The position numbers and the translations under genes were made by a program. This document shows, in pieces, positions 35,919-44,082 of a stretch of DNA of 64,000 bases; the first letter of the stretch is position 1, and each line of letters begins with the position of its first letter. The notes below the pieces were generated by a model. The model searched no databases. It saw only the letters and a program-made list of their open reading frames with translations, and was not told where the DNA came from. Origin of the DNA: Bacillota bacterium (lineage in GTDB: Bacteria; Bacillota; Clostridia; Christensenellales; JAEXRW01); assembly GCA_023454175.1 (NCBI GenBank), contig JAEXRW010000025.1, positions 496,001 to 560,000 on the forward strand, given 5' to 3'.

Positions 35919-37112
35919 CTACCTCAATGAGACCCGCTGATTCGTCTGTATCGTATCACCGCTGTATGCAGGCATTACGATGCACTCTTTACCGTCCGAG
36001 GCCAGCACATCGACCGGTATGAACCTTTTTTGTGCGCCGTCCAGCAGATAGATCCCGCTCTTGCTTTCCTGCTTTTTCACAGCGGAAGCAGGCAGCTTTG
36101 TCCCCGTGAAGTCGATCCTGAGATTGGCCGTTACGCGGCGCACATCCATCAGCGGTCCTATTGCGTCATCGATCTCGAGCACATATACCTTGTGGTTTTT
36201 GTCGATATCCCGTATTTTTGATGGTTTCCCTTTGAAAGGCTTTTCGGGGAACCCTTCAAAGTTTATATTGACCTCAACGCCTTCTTTGAGACCCTGCAGT
36301 TCGTTACCGGTTGCCGCTATCAGGCAATACCATTTGCTGCCGTCTGCGAGCCTGTATAAAGGCTTCGTGGTCGCTGTTTCCTTGGCCTTTGCCTTTCCCA
36401 GTCCGCCGATGATGTTGCTGATATCGTCAAAAGTGATTTTGTTGATATTTTCGGGCCTCAGGACTTCTTCGTATCCATCCAGATAAAAACTCACTACGCC
36501 CGGATCGGGTGCCGTCTGTTCGATCCGCCAGGAATTGATGCGTGAGGTCAGTTCCTGTTCCTGCGCGTACAATGCGCCCAGCTGTTCATCTTCCTTCACC
36601 GTTTTCTTCAGGTAATCCTTGCGCTGCGCCATCAACCCCTGCAATTTTTCTTGAAGGCCGAGGAGGTCCGCAGCTTCACGCGCGTTGATCACGGCCGTGA
36701 TACTATTCTCTGTTTCCGAAATCTGGCTGTTGATATCGTTGAGATCCTTGTCCAGGATATCCCGCAGGATGGTGTTCTCCTGGTAGTCCTTTATCTTTTG
36801 CTGGACGTCCATCAGGTCCTTCAGGATGGAGTCATTGAACCCCCATTTGTATACATCGGCGATCTTCTGGCCGCTTTCCACGGCAGCGCCCTCTTCCGCC
36901 GCAAACTCCGTCATCCCGTAGTTTTCCGCACTTTCCACCTGTTCATTGCGCATGATCACTGCATTGACTTTCTTTTCGTATGTCATGCTTCCCTGCTGCG
37001 CGAAGCATTCGGATGGGCCCTGCAGCAGCAGGACTGCAGCTACAACGATGAGCGCAAGTCCCACGATGGTGAAAATATAAAATCTGGGCCTGATCCTTAA
37101 TTTCTTAGGCAT
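35919..37112 (-). CDS. HlyD-like membrane-anchored adaptor protein
   Basis: A 397-residue protein. One N-terminal membrane segment (FYIFTIVGLALIVVAAVLLL) is followed by a beta-barrel/lipoyl half (AAEEGAAVESGQKIADVY near 71), a coiled coil (about 95-190) and a C-terminal barrel (PLYRLADGSKWYCLIAAT near 240). This is the membrane fusion protein layout, and such proteins recur beside yggS-sepF in Clostridia. No transport ATPase is next to it, so a role in the division or envelope machinery is possible but unproven. Confidence 0.8.
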   Translation of the reverse strand: MPKKLRIRPRFYIFTIVGLALIVVAAVLLLQGPSECFAQQGSMTYEKKVNAVIMRNEQVESAENYGMTEFAAEEGAAVESGQKIADVYKWGFNDSILKDLMDVQQKIKDYQENTILRDILDKDLNDINSQISETENSITAVINAREAADLLGLQEKLQGLMAQRKDYLKKTVKEDEQLGALYAQEQELTSRINSWRIEQTAPDPGVVSFYLDGYEEVLRPENINKITFDDISNIIGGLGKAKAKETATTKPLYRLADGSKWYCLIAATGNELQGLKEGVEVNINFEGFPEKPFKGKPSKIRDIDKNHKVYVLEIDDAIGPLMDVRRVTANLRIDFTGTKLPASAVKKQESKSGIYLLDGAQKRFIPVDVLASDGKECIVMPAYSGDTIQTNQRVSLR

Positions 37113-37241
37113 CCTTCGGCATACTCCCCGGGAAATCTTTTCGCATGTCCTGCAATGCGATCGAATAGGTTATATATTCCCCAAACAATATTCAATTCCT
37201 CTATATAAATAAAATAACTTGGCGCCTTTTGTTTCCAGTTG

Positions 37242-37415
37242 TTATGAACACTTTTGCCTGTTGCAGTTTTGCGACTGTTCTTTCTTTTCCGTTCTTCGCA
37301 TGTCCTTTATGATGAGCTCCATGATATATCCCTTTATACCTTTATCCAGCTTGGCCACATGGATCTTCAGGCTGCGGTAAAATTCATCTTCTACAAGAAA
37401 GCCGATATTTCTCAC
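37242..37415 (-). CDS. Small ribbon-helix-helix protein
   Basis: A 57-residue protein from a GTG at 37413-37415, with GGAAAGGG upstream. The sequence RNIGFLVEDEFYRSLKIHVA then KGYIMELIIKDM fits a ribbon-helix-helix DNA-binding fold (beta strand then two helices), like CopG/Arc family regulators. A set of TACACA repeats lies just upstream and is its probable operator. No toxin-like partner is visible next to it. Confidence 0.65.
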   Translation of the reverse strand: MRNIGFLVEDEFYRSLKIHVAKLDKGIKGYIMELIIKDMRRTEKKEQSQNCNRQKCS

Positions 37416-37583
37416 TTTTATCCCTTTCCGGATTCATGTAATTACACATTTACGTGTATACACAATATTGTGATTACACAATATCACATCTTTCGGTGAT
37501 ATGCAAACAGTTTTCCACCTTATTCCATTATTTTCGTGGTTATTAACCCTGGACGTGACAGTTCTGTACTGTGATTTCAGACA
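37416..37583. other. Intergenic control region of the small ribbon-helix-helix gene
   Basis: No gene is seen. The left part carries the periodic TACACA repeats described separately; the right part is featureless up to the terminator at 37584. Confidence 0.4.
37443..37480. promoter_or_regulatory. Three TACACA direct repeats at 16-bp spacing
   Basis: TACACA occurs at 37443-37448, 37459-37464 and 37475-37480. The second and third are followed by ATAT and are flanked by inverted CACAATATTGTG and ATATCAC. Regular half-sites of this kind suit cooperative binding by ribbon-helix-helix dimers. It lies 28-65 bases upstream of the small ribbon-helix-helix gene. Confidence 0.6.
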
Positions 37584-37610
37584 ACAAAAAATCCCCGCAA
37601 GTGGGGATTT
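37584..37610 (-). terminator. Terminator of the HATPase gene
   Basis: AAATCCCC (37589-37596) pairs with GGGGATTT (37603-37610), and the minus strand continues with a T-run. It lies 30 bases after the stop of the anti-sigma-type ATPase gene. Confidence 0.85.
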
Positions 37611-37639
37611 CGATTACTGCCTTTTCTGTTGGGATAGCA

Positions 37640-38035
37640 TCAGCCGAGGGATACGAACGCCTTGTTTCCCCTCTTGTTGAACTTCAGGCATCGAGAGTGC
37701 GCTTTTACCAGCATCAGTCCCCGTCCGCTCTCCGCCATCGTCTCGCAGGGTTTGCATTCCATCTGCTTTAGGAATTCCACTGCATCAAATCCGGGGCCGT
37801 TGCTGGATACGAGTATTTTGCACTGATGCATCACCGGATCCGTTTTACACAATATTTCGATAGCAGGCCGGTTATCGTTGTTTGTTATCGCATTGAGGAT
37901 CAACTCATTGAGTATCAGCTTTATGCAATACTCCCGTTCCTCTGAAAGAGGGCATTCCTGCCTCATATTGCTGATCAGGCTGGTAATTGCAGTACGCATT
38001 TCTTCTTTACTGCAAATGGTCGTTTTCTGCACCAT
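37640..38035 (-). CDS. RsbW-like HATPase, second anti-sigma-type kinase
   Basis: A 131-residue GHKL ATPase domain. The N-box ILNELILNAI with its asparagine (near 43-52) and the G-box SSNGPGFD, then ESGRGLMLVKAHS, are intact, so ATP binding is likely. Such proteins bind a sigma factor or phosphorylate a STAS antagonist. It lies just downstream of sigB, 64 bases after its stop and in the same orientation, but it is not the usual RsbW position. Confidence 0.85.
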   Translation of the reverse strand: MVQKTTICSKEEMRTAITSLISNMRQECPLSEEREYCIKLILNELILNAITNNDNRPAIEILCKTDPVMHQCKILVSSNGPGFDAVEFLKQMECKPCETMAESGRGLMLVKAHSRCLKFNKRGNKAFVSLG

Positions 38036-38099
38036 TGATCACAAGCCACCTTAAAATCCGAATGTGTATTTGTAAACACATTAAAGCATATTCAAACTT

Positions 38100-38849
38100 T
38101 CAGGGTTTTGCCAGGTTGCTTCTGAGTCTTTCCAATATTTTTTTTTCCATTCGTGATATATACATTTGCGAGACGCCCAGTATCTTGGCCACTTCCCTTT
38201 GGCTCATGCTCTCGGCAAAGCGTAACTGCAGCAGCCGCTTTTCCATGGTGCCCATGCTGCCAAGGGACTTTTTGAGGAATTCCATGTCTTCCAGCGCCGC
38301 ATATTCTTTTTCCTCCGTCCCGAGCAGGGCGGAAAGCTCCGTTTCTTCATCATCATCGATGCTTTTATCCAGCGAAAGGGTGTAGGATGCGGTTTTTTCT
38401 TCCATCAGTTCGAGGACCCGCTCCAAAGGCAGCCCGGTTTCAGTAGCGACCTCTTCTGCCGATGGTGTCCGCCCCAGTTTTGCTCCCAGCTGGTTTGCCG
38501 CGACATCGAGCTGCTTGATCATCTCGCTGTCCCGCCTGGGGATACGGATCATGCGGGTATGGTCCCTGAAATAGTTTTTGATCTCGCCTACGATGGTCGG
38601 TGTGGCAAAACTCGAAAACTTGTACCCTTTTCCGCACTCAAACCGGTCCAATGCCTTGATCAGGGCGAGGGAAGCCACCTGCAGGAGGTCGTCATACTCC
38701 ACGCCGCGGAAGAGGAATTTCTTCGCGAGGATTTCCGCTATGTATGTGTAATGATTGACCAGCACATTTCTTGTCTCTGTATCCCGGTCCCTGCAGTAGC
38801 GTTCCTGTAGGGCGTCCATATCTGTTTCATTGTCTGCTATTTGTGCCAT
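38100..38849 (-). CDS. SigB/SigF/SigG-subfamily sigma factor
   Basis: A 249-residue group 3 sigma factor. Region 2 spans about 25-100 (EYDDLLQVASLALIKALDRF, FATPTIVGEIKNYFRDH), region 3 is near 115-150, and region 4 near 195-245 (LLQLRFAESMSQREVAKILG, helix-turn-helix). It directs RNA polymerase to stress or sporulation promoters. Downstream of rsbV-rsbW-like genes with 3- to 4-base gaps, it matches the SigB or SpoIIA operon layout. A general stress role is more likely than SigF because the upstream genes are RsbV/W-like, but this is not certain. Confidence 0.9.
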   Translation of the reverse strand: MAQIADNETDMDALQERYCRDRDTETRNVLVNHYTYIAEILAKKFLFRGVEYDDLLQVASLALIKALDRFECGKGYKFSSFATPTIVGEIKNYFRDHTRMIRIPRRDSEMIKQLDVAANQLGAKLGRTPSAEEVATETGLPLERVLELMEEKTASYTLSLDKSIDDDEETELSALLGTEEKEYAALEDMEFLKKSLGSMGTMEKRLLQLRFAESMSQREVAKILGVSQMYISRMEKKILERLRSNLAKP

Positions 38850-38852
38850 GCC

Positions 38853-39239
38853 TTATCCCTCGGAAACCGTTTTTGAAAAAATGACTTTATTCAATGCGCC
38901 ATTTTCCCAACAGATCTCGAGGCTGTCGGAAAGCGCTTCGAGGATATCCTTTCCAAGCCCTGTTTCTTCGTTTGGCTCCCGCTCGGCCGGCGAGAAGTCC
39001 CCGCTCGCTATTACTTCTATATCCATACATTCACGGCACAGGGAAAACGCCACCGTAAGGGAAGCTACGGAGTATGGCTGATTGATCAGGAGCATGCAGG
39101 CTTCTGCCGTGCACAATTTGATTTCTTCCGCAGTATCGATATCAAATCCCTCTTTTGCGGCCAGAGCGGAGGCAAAAAGCCGGACGGCCACCAGATATCC
39201 CGGTTCTGCCGGGATCGTAACCGACGATACTTCTTTCAT
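38853..39239 (-). CDS. RsbW-like anti-sigma factor with degenerate N-box
   Basis: A 128-residue GHKL-fold protein between the STAS antagonist and the sigma gene, the RsbW/SpoIIAB position. The region KLCTAEACMLLINQPYS corresponds to the family N-box ExxxN, but the Mg-binding asparagine four residues after the conserved E is a leucine here. The G-box region SGDFSPAERE lacks the usual DxGxG; TGLGKDILEALSD remains. It may still bind the sigma factor while being a poor kinase. Confidence 0.85.
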   Translation of the reverse strand: MKEVSSVTIPAEPGYLVAVRLFASALAAKEGFDIDTAEEIKLCTAEACMLLINQPYSVASLTVAFSLCRECMDIEVIASGDFSPAEREPNEETGLGKDILEALSDSLEICWENGALNKVIFSKTVSEG

Positions 39240-39243
39240 GCTG

Positions 39244-39564
39244 TTACACCTCGATATTGAATACGGTATCCAGTTTGGTGATGGTGAATATCTTGGAGAT
39301 ATGTGGCTTGAGGTTGGTTATCGTTACCGAGTGTCCTTGTTCCCGGACGCGCTTGAGGATACTCACGAGCGCCCCGAGCCCGCTGCTGTCCAGATAGTCC
39401 AGTTTTACACAGTCCAGTATGATATCCGCGGCCTTCTCTTTGATCAGCATCAATAGCGCTTCCTTCATGTCGTCGGCATAAGAAGCATCGATCTCCCCGC
39501 CAAGGGAGACGTTCCATAACCCCTTGTTTTCATCAAAGGCTTTCGTCAATATCATATCATTCAT
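39244..39564 (-). CDS. STAS-domain anti-sigma factor antagonist (RsbV-like)
   Basis: A 106-residue STAS domain. The phosphorylatable serine lies in LDYLDSSGLGALVSI near residue 57-58. Unphosphorylated protein of this type binds the anti-sigma factor and frees the sigma factor. First gene of the three-gene operon with AAAGGATG upstream. Confidence 0.92.
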   Translation of the reverse strand: MNDMILTKAFDENKGLWNVSLGGEIDASYADDMKEALLMLIKEKAADIILDCVKLDYLDSSGLGALVSILKRVREQGHSVTITNLKPHISKIFTITKLDTVFNIEV

Positions 39565-39588
39565 CCTTTCGGCGGTGGCTTTTCGTCT

Positions 39589-39618
39589 ATTATATCACAG
39601 GTTATAACGATTATTGAA
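39589..39618 (-). promoter_or_regulatory. Probable promoter of the rsbV-rsbW-sigma operon
   Basis: TTCAAT, 18 bases, then TATAAT on the minus strand, 25 bases before the STAS gene. It looks like a housekeeping promoter; no SigB-type GTTTAA...GGGTAT pair is seen, so self-control by SigB is not evident. Confidence 0.55.
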
Positions 39619-39733
39619 GGAAATGTATGAACGCTCATTTCCATTATCCCCAATGCGCCGGCAGCGGCCCGTCAGGGCGATGGATCGGCGATACTGGACG
39701 AACTTGCCAGAATATGGCCTGTATTCGCATGGA

Positions 39734-39772
39734 GTGCATGTAATGTATGCATTGCATGCACAGCGCTTTTTT
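39734..39772 (+). promoter_or_regulatory. Hairpin with T-run in the superoxide dismutase leader
   Basis: GTGCATGTAATG (39734-39745) pairs with CATTGCATGCAC (39750-39761; one T-G) across a TATG loop, and six T follow at 39767-39772. This resembles an intrinsic terminator upstream of the coding region and may be an attenuator; alternatively it is a palindromic protein-binding site. Confidence 0.5.
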
Positions 39773-39822
39773 CCTTGCATATGAATGGAGTGATATCAAT
39801 CGGAAAGAAGGCTGCTTCCTTG

Positions 39823-40317
39823 ATGCCATTATCTTCCCCGGTCCAGGCGCCCCTGAAAGTAAATGCTTATGCACAGATCAAAGGTTCTGCCCAATATCCG
39901 TCCATCAACGGCATGGTCTGGTTTGCCGATGTGCCCGGGGGCATGCTCATTGAAGCGGAGGTAACGGGATTGCCTCCGTATAAACCGGGCTCGGGAAACG
40001 TCGCTCCGGTTTCGCCCTTTGGTTTTCATATCCATGATGGCATGCAATGCGGTTCGCCCTCCTCCGATCCCCCTTTCCAGGCCTCGGGAGGGCATTACAA
40101 CCCCACAGACCAGCACCACGGCAACCATGCAGGAGATCTGCCCGTGCTCATTCCCACCAACGGTTACGCCTTTATGACGTTTTTCACAGGTAAAATGAGT
40201 TCCCGTGATATCATTGGCAAGACCATCGTGATCCATGAAAACCCGGATGATTACCGTACCGATCCCGCCGGTAATTCGGGGAATAAGATCGCCTGCGGTG
40301 ATATCGTGCAGGCATGA
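39823..40317 (+). CDS. Cu/Zn superoxide dismutase
   Basis: About 164 residues of the SodC family. Metal ligands occur in FGFHIHDGMQC, GGHYNPTDQHHGNHAGDLP and IVIHENPDD; the cysteine pair (MQC and IAC) can form the usual disulphide. It converts superoxide to hydrogen peroxide and oxygen. No signal peptide is visible, so it is probably cytoplasmic, as in other Firmicute members. The frame extends upstream to an ATG at 39781, but AGAAGG about 10 bases before the ATG at 39823 and comparison with the family length favour the shorter form. Start confidence is moderate. Confidence 0.88.
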   Translation: MPLSSPVQAPLKVNAYAQIKGSAQYPSINGMVWFADVPGGMLIEAEVTGLPPYKPGSGNVAPVSPFGFHIHDGMQCGSPSSDPPFQASGGHYNPTDQHHGNHAGDLPVLIPTNGYAFMTFFTGKMSSRDIIGKTIVIHENPDDYRTDPAGNSGNKIACGDIVQA

Positions 40318-40358
40318 GCCCCGTCAGCAGGCAAGGGCAAGGGGTTTGATGGTTAGCC

Positions 40359-41546
40359 TCAAACCGCAATAATATCGGTTCCTCCCCCCGTGACGCATTT
40401 TGCGCCCCCGGCAGTGACGATATAGGTATCCTCCACGCCCACCATGCCTGCCCCCGAGATGCCCTTTTTCGGTTCGAGGGATATCACCATGTTTTCCGCG
40501 ATGGGTTCATTGAACCCTTTTGCGATGACGGGCAATTCGTCGATATACAGCCCCACGCCGTGCCCTAGGAATTTCGCCTGGCGGTTACCGAAGCCCATGA
40601 AGTTTTGGAGGAAACCGCTGTCCAGTTCCCCTGTAACGGTCGAATAGATTTCAGAGGGGATGGCTCCCGGTTTCAGCATTTCTGCGGTACGGCTCTGGAC
40701 CTGGATGCATTTCCGGTGCGCCTGTATGATCTCCTCCGCAGGTTTTGCGCCGAACATGTACACCTGTGTTTTGTCGGTGTGGTATCCGTTCATGCCAAAC
40801 CCGATATCCACAAACACCAGATCCCCTTTTTTCAGTTTTCTGTCCCTGCTGCCCAGGAGCGGGGCCGAAGGGCTCATGCCGTATCCCCCGCCCGGCCCGT
40901 CAAAGCTCATGGGATAAAGCGAACTTTCCCCAAATCCGATCTGGCCGATGGAGAGCTCATTTTGGAACATGGAAAAGCGGTTGATGCCCTGGTGCCCCGC
41001 CTTTACCATTTCCGAGAAAAGCGCTGCCACAAACTCCGCTTCGCTGATCCCTTCCCGGAGCATGGCGGGAACGGCCTCTTTCAATACATATTCGTGCTGT
41101 TTGCCGGACTTTTCCGTCCATTCCAGTTCATAAGGGGATTTTATGGATCTTACTGAAGCAATGACCTTGTCGAGCGGGTTGACGGCAGCCATCGTGAAGT
41201 ACTTTTTCAGCCGTTCCATGATCCCCACTGTTACAATCTCGGCCTCGATGAATGTATTTCCGCATTCCCCGCCCATGTGCCCGGCGGCGTCCCGGTAGCT
41301 GTCCATCTGGATGACAGGTGAAAACGGGGATTCATCCCTGGCGCGTTCATAGCTCCTTCGCACAAAATACGTCGCCCCATCCCTGCGGATCATGAGCATC
41401 CCGTCCTGCATCGTGCCCGTGAAATAATACTGGTTTACCTTGCTCATGAAGATGGCGGTATCCCAATCCGGGCAAAGCCTGCCCATCATCCCTTTAAATC
41501 CTGTAAGCCTTTTTTCCAGTTCCTCGTTAGTAAGGTCTTTATACAT
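40359..41546 (-). CDS. M24-family metallopeptidase (Xaa-Pro peptidase-like)
   Basis: About 395 residues. The N-terminal creatinase-like domain is followed by the pita-bread metallopeptidase fold with five metal ligands: VDIGFGMNGYHTDKTQ (two D), FLGHGVGLYIDE (H), ISLEPKKG (E) and VGVEDTY (E). It probably cleaves Xaa-Pro peptides. The ATG at 41544-41546 has GGAGG at 5 bases and is preferred to an in-frame TTG at 41561. It lies alone between the superoxide dismutase and arabinose genes. Confidence 0.9.
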   Translation of the reverse strand: MYKDLTNEELEKRLTGFKGMMGRLCPDWDTAIFMSKVNQYYFTGTMQDGMLMIRRDGATYFVRRSYERARDESPFSPVIQMDSYRDAAGHMGGECGNTFIEAEIVTVGIMERLKKYFTMAAVNPLDKVIASVRSIKSPYELEWTEKSGKQHEYVLKEAVPAMLREGISEAEFVAALFSEMVKAGHQGINRFSMFQNELSIGQIGFGESSLYPMSFDGPGGGYGMSPSAPLLGSRDRKLKKGDLVFVDIGFGMNGYHTDKTQVYMFGAKPAEEIIQAHRKCIQVQSRTAEMLKPGAIPSEIYSTVTGELDSGFLQNFMGFGNRQAKFLGHGVGLYIDELPVIAKGFNEPIAENMVISLEPKKGISGAGMVGVEDTYIVTAGGAKCVTGGGTDIIAV

Positions 41547-41642
41547 CTTGGCCTCCGTCAATATATTTTAAGGGTGTTCTCCATGCGGTCCATAACGCGT
41601 ACCTTTTGTCCGTTATTGTAACATAATTCATCCTTGTTTGAC

Positions 41643-41683
41643 ATGAATGAAACAGCCCTGAAAATCAGGGCTGTTTCATTCAT
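41643..41683. terminator. Perfect 19-bp stem-loop after the ribulokinase gene
   Basis: ATGAATGAAACAGCCCTGA (41643-41661) pairs perfectly with TCAGGGCTGTTTCATTCAT (41665-41683) with an AAA loop. It lies 23 bases beyond the stop of the ribulokinase gene and probably ends the arabinose operon. Confidence 0.85.
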
Positions 41684-41705
41684 ATTGGACGTTCGATATT
41701 CATCG

Positions 41706-43289
41706 CTAATTCTGCAAATGATCGACCGCTGCACGCTCGATGGCAAGGCCCTTCCTGTACCGCTCCATGAATGCTGCAAACCCCGCAGTATCGGCGGCTT
41801 CGGGTTGTACGATGCTGCCTTTGCTGTTTTGGAATACCCGCTTGTTCAGGTAATCGGCCAGCGTTTCACCATCCTGCTTATTCTGCGTGTACGCTGCGAG
41901 GATCGCCATGCCCCATGGCCCGCCCTCGCCCGCGGTCGACATGACCGTAACGGGCGTGTTCAAAGCCGCCGCCATCACCCGCTGGCCCACGCCCTGGACC
42001 TTGAAGAAGCCGCCGTGGCCTGTGACGGAGTCCAGCGTCACGTTTTCCCTGTCCAGCGTGTCCATGCCCACGTTCAGCCCGCCGCACGCGGTGAAAAGCT
42101 GCACGCGCATGAAGTTGGCCAGCGAGAAACGGGCGTCCGGCAGCCGTGCGAAAAGCGGCCGTCCTTCATCGAAGCCCGTCACGCTCTCGCCCGAGAGGTA
42201 ATTGTAGGAAAGCAGCCCGCCGCACTCCGCGTCGCCCGAGAGCGCCAGATTAAACAGCGTATTGTAGAGGGTGTCCGCGTCGGGTTTCGTTCCGAACGCG
42301 TTCAATGCCTCTTTGAAAAGTCCCACCCACGCGTCGATGTCGCTGGAGCAGTTGTTGCAATGGACCATCGCCACCGGGTCGCCGCACGGCGTGGTCACCA
42401 TATCGATCTCGGGGTATACCTTGGACAGCGCCTTTTCCAGCACCGCCATCAGGAACACGCTCGTGCCCGCGGATACATTGCCCGTACGCGGCCGGATGCT
42501 GTTGGTCGCCACCATCCCCGTGCCTGCATCGCCCTCTGCCGGGCAGAATGGGATCCCTGCATTCAGCGCTCCCGTAGGATCGATCAGCAATGCGCCCTTT
42601 TCGCTCAGCGTACCCGCCTTTTCACCGGCATTCAGCACGCCGGGCAGGATTTCTTTGATCTTCCACGGCATATCCTTTGCCAGCGATTCGAACTTCTGCA
42701 GCATGCCTGCGTCGTATTGCCCGGTCCTGCTGTCGATGGGAAACATGCCGCTGGCTTCACCTACGCCTATGGCCCTCGTCCCCGTCAGCATGTAGTGGAT
42801 GTAGCCCGCCAGTGTCGTCAGGTGGGCGATGTCCGGAACGTGCTTTTCCTTGTTCAGCATCGCCTGATACAGGTGCGCGATGCTCCACCGCTGGGGTATG
42901 TTGAATGATAGCGCTTCGGTCAGTTTAGCGGCTGCCTCGCCCGTGATCGTATTGCGCCATGTACGGAAAGGCACGAGCTGGCGGTCTTCCCCGTCAAACG
43001 CCATGTACCCGTGCATCATCGCCGATATGCCCATGCAGCCCACTGTAGTCAGCGGCACACCATATTTGGCCTGTACGTTCTTTGCCAGGTCGGAGTAACA
43101 TGCGCGGAGGCCGTTCCAGGTATTGTCCAGCGAATAAGTCCATACGCCGTTTTCCAGCTTGTTTTCCCACATGTGGCTGCCGGAGGCGACGGGTATGTGA
43201 TCCTGATCGATCAGCACCGCTTTGATGCGGGTCGATCCGAGTTCGATGCCGAGAAAACAGCTCTTCAAATCGATGGGTTTGTCTTTCAT
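41706..43289 (-). CDS. FGGY-family kinase, probable L-ribulokinase
   Basis: A 527-residue FGGY carbohydrate kinase. The N-terminal CFLGIELGSTRIKAVLID and GISAMMHGYMAFD near 95 are phosphate and sugar-site regions. The ATP half has TGNVSAGTSVFLMAVLE near 280 and AGEGGPWGMAILAAY near 440. Its neighbours araD and araA make L-ribulokinase the likely role, although the sequence is closer to the general FGGY/xylulokinase type than to classical AraB. GAAGGAG lies 8 bases before the ATG at 43287-43289. It is the last gene of the operon. Confidence 0.88.
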   Translation of the reverse strand: MKDKPIDLKSCFLGIELGSTRIKAVLIDQDHIPVASGSHMWENKLENGVWTYSLDNTWNGLRACYSDLAKNVQAKYGVPLTTVGCMGISAMMHGYMAFDGEDRQLVPFRTWRNTITGEAAAKLTEALSFNIPQRWSIAHLYQAMLNKEKHVPDIAHLTTLAGYIHYMLTGTRAIGVGEASGMFPIDSRTGQYDAGMLQKFESLAKDMPWKIKEILPGVLNAGEKAGTLSEKGALLIDPTGALNAGIPFCPAEGDAGTGMVATNSIRPRTGNVSAGTSVFLMAVLEKALSKVYPEIDMVTTPCGDPVAMVHCNNCSSDIDAWVGLFKEALNAFGTKPDADTLYNTLFNLALSGDAECGGLLSYNYLSGESVTGFDEGRPLFARLPDARFSLANFMRVQLFTACGGLNVGMDTLDRENVTLDSVTGHGGFFKVQGVGQRVMAAALNTPVTVMSTAGEGGPWGMAILAAYTQNKQDGETLADYLNKRVFQNSKGSIVQPEAADTAGFAAFMERYRKGLAIERAAVDHLQN

Positions 43290-43320
43290 CTTCCACACTC
43301 CTTCATCTGTCAACCAGTTC

Positions 43321-44061
43321 TCAAATCATGTCCGATGCCTGTTTGTCTGTCTTCCCCTGCCCGTAGTAGGCGCCCGGTCCGTGTTTGCGGAGAAAGTGTT
43401 TGTCCAGCAGCACGCTGTCGATGGAATCCGCAGCAGGGTTCAGTGCCAGGGTGTGCAGCGCCATCTGCGCCACGTTCTCCAGTATATAGGCCTTTTCTAC
43501 CGCATCCGAAGCCGTCCTTCCCCATGTGAAAGGGCCATGCGACTTTATCAGCACGGCGGGCATCTGCAGTGGATCGATGTTGTTCTTCTGCAAATGCTCA
43601 ATGATGACATTGCCCGTTTCCGCTTCATAATCGGCCGCTATTTCCGGGGCATACATTGCCCGGGTACACGGTACGGTGCCGTAAAAATTGTCCGCATGCG
43701 TGGTCCCCATGCAGGGGATGGGCTTTCCCGCCTGCGCGAATGCGGTGGCACAGGTGGAATGTGTATGCACCACAGCGCCGATCTCCGGGAATGCCCTGTA
43801 CAGTACCAGGTGCGTGGGCGTGTCCGAGGAGGGGTTCAGTCTTGAATCGATCTTGTTCCCGGCGAGGTCCAGGATGCAGATATCCCCGGGCTGCATGTTT
43901 TCATACGATACGCCGCTTGGCTTGATGGCCACGATCCCGTGTTCCCGGTCTATCGCGCTCACATTGCCCCATGTCAGGATGACCAGGCCGCAATTGACCA
44001 GGTCCATATTCGCCTTCCAGACGTCCTGCCGGAGTCGTTTTATACACGCATCTCTTGTCAT
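43321..44061 (-). CDS. araD: L-ribulose-5-phosphate 4-epimerase
   Basis: About 246 residues of the class II aldolase/epimerase family. It has LTWGNVSAIDREHGIVAIKPSG near 30-50, the zinc-binding VVHTHSTCATAFAQ near 95, and VLIKSHGPFTWG near 170. It converts L-ribulose-5-phosphate to D-xylulose-5-phosphate. Two starts are possible: the ATG directly after the araA stop at 44082, and that at 44061 with TAGGGAG 9 bases before it, chosen here. Confidence 0.93.
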   Translation of the reverse strand: MTRDACIKRLRQDVWKANMDLVNCGLVILTWGNVSAIDREHGIVAIKPSGVSYENMQPGDICILDLAGNKIDSRLNPSSDTPTHLVLYRAFPEIGAVVHTHSTCATAFAQAGKPIPCMGTTHADNFYGTVPCTRAMYAPEIAADYEAETGNVIIEHLQKNNIDPLQMPAVLIKSHGPFTWGRTASDAVEKAYILENVAQMALHTLALNPAADSIDSVLLDKHFLRKHGPGAYYGQGKTDKQASDMI

Positions 44062-44082
44062 TTCAATATGCTCCCTATCCAT

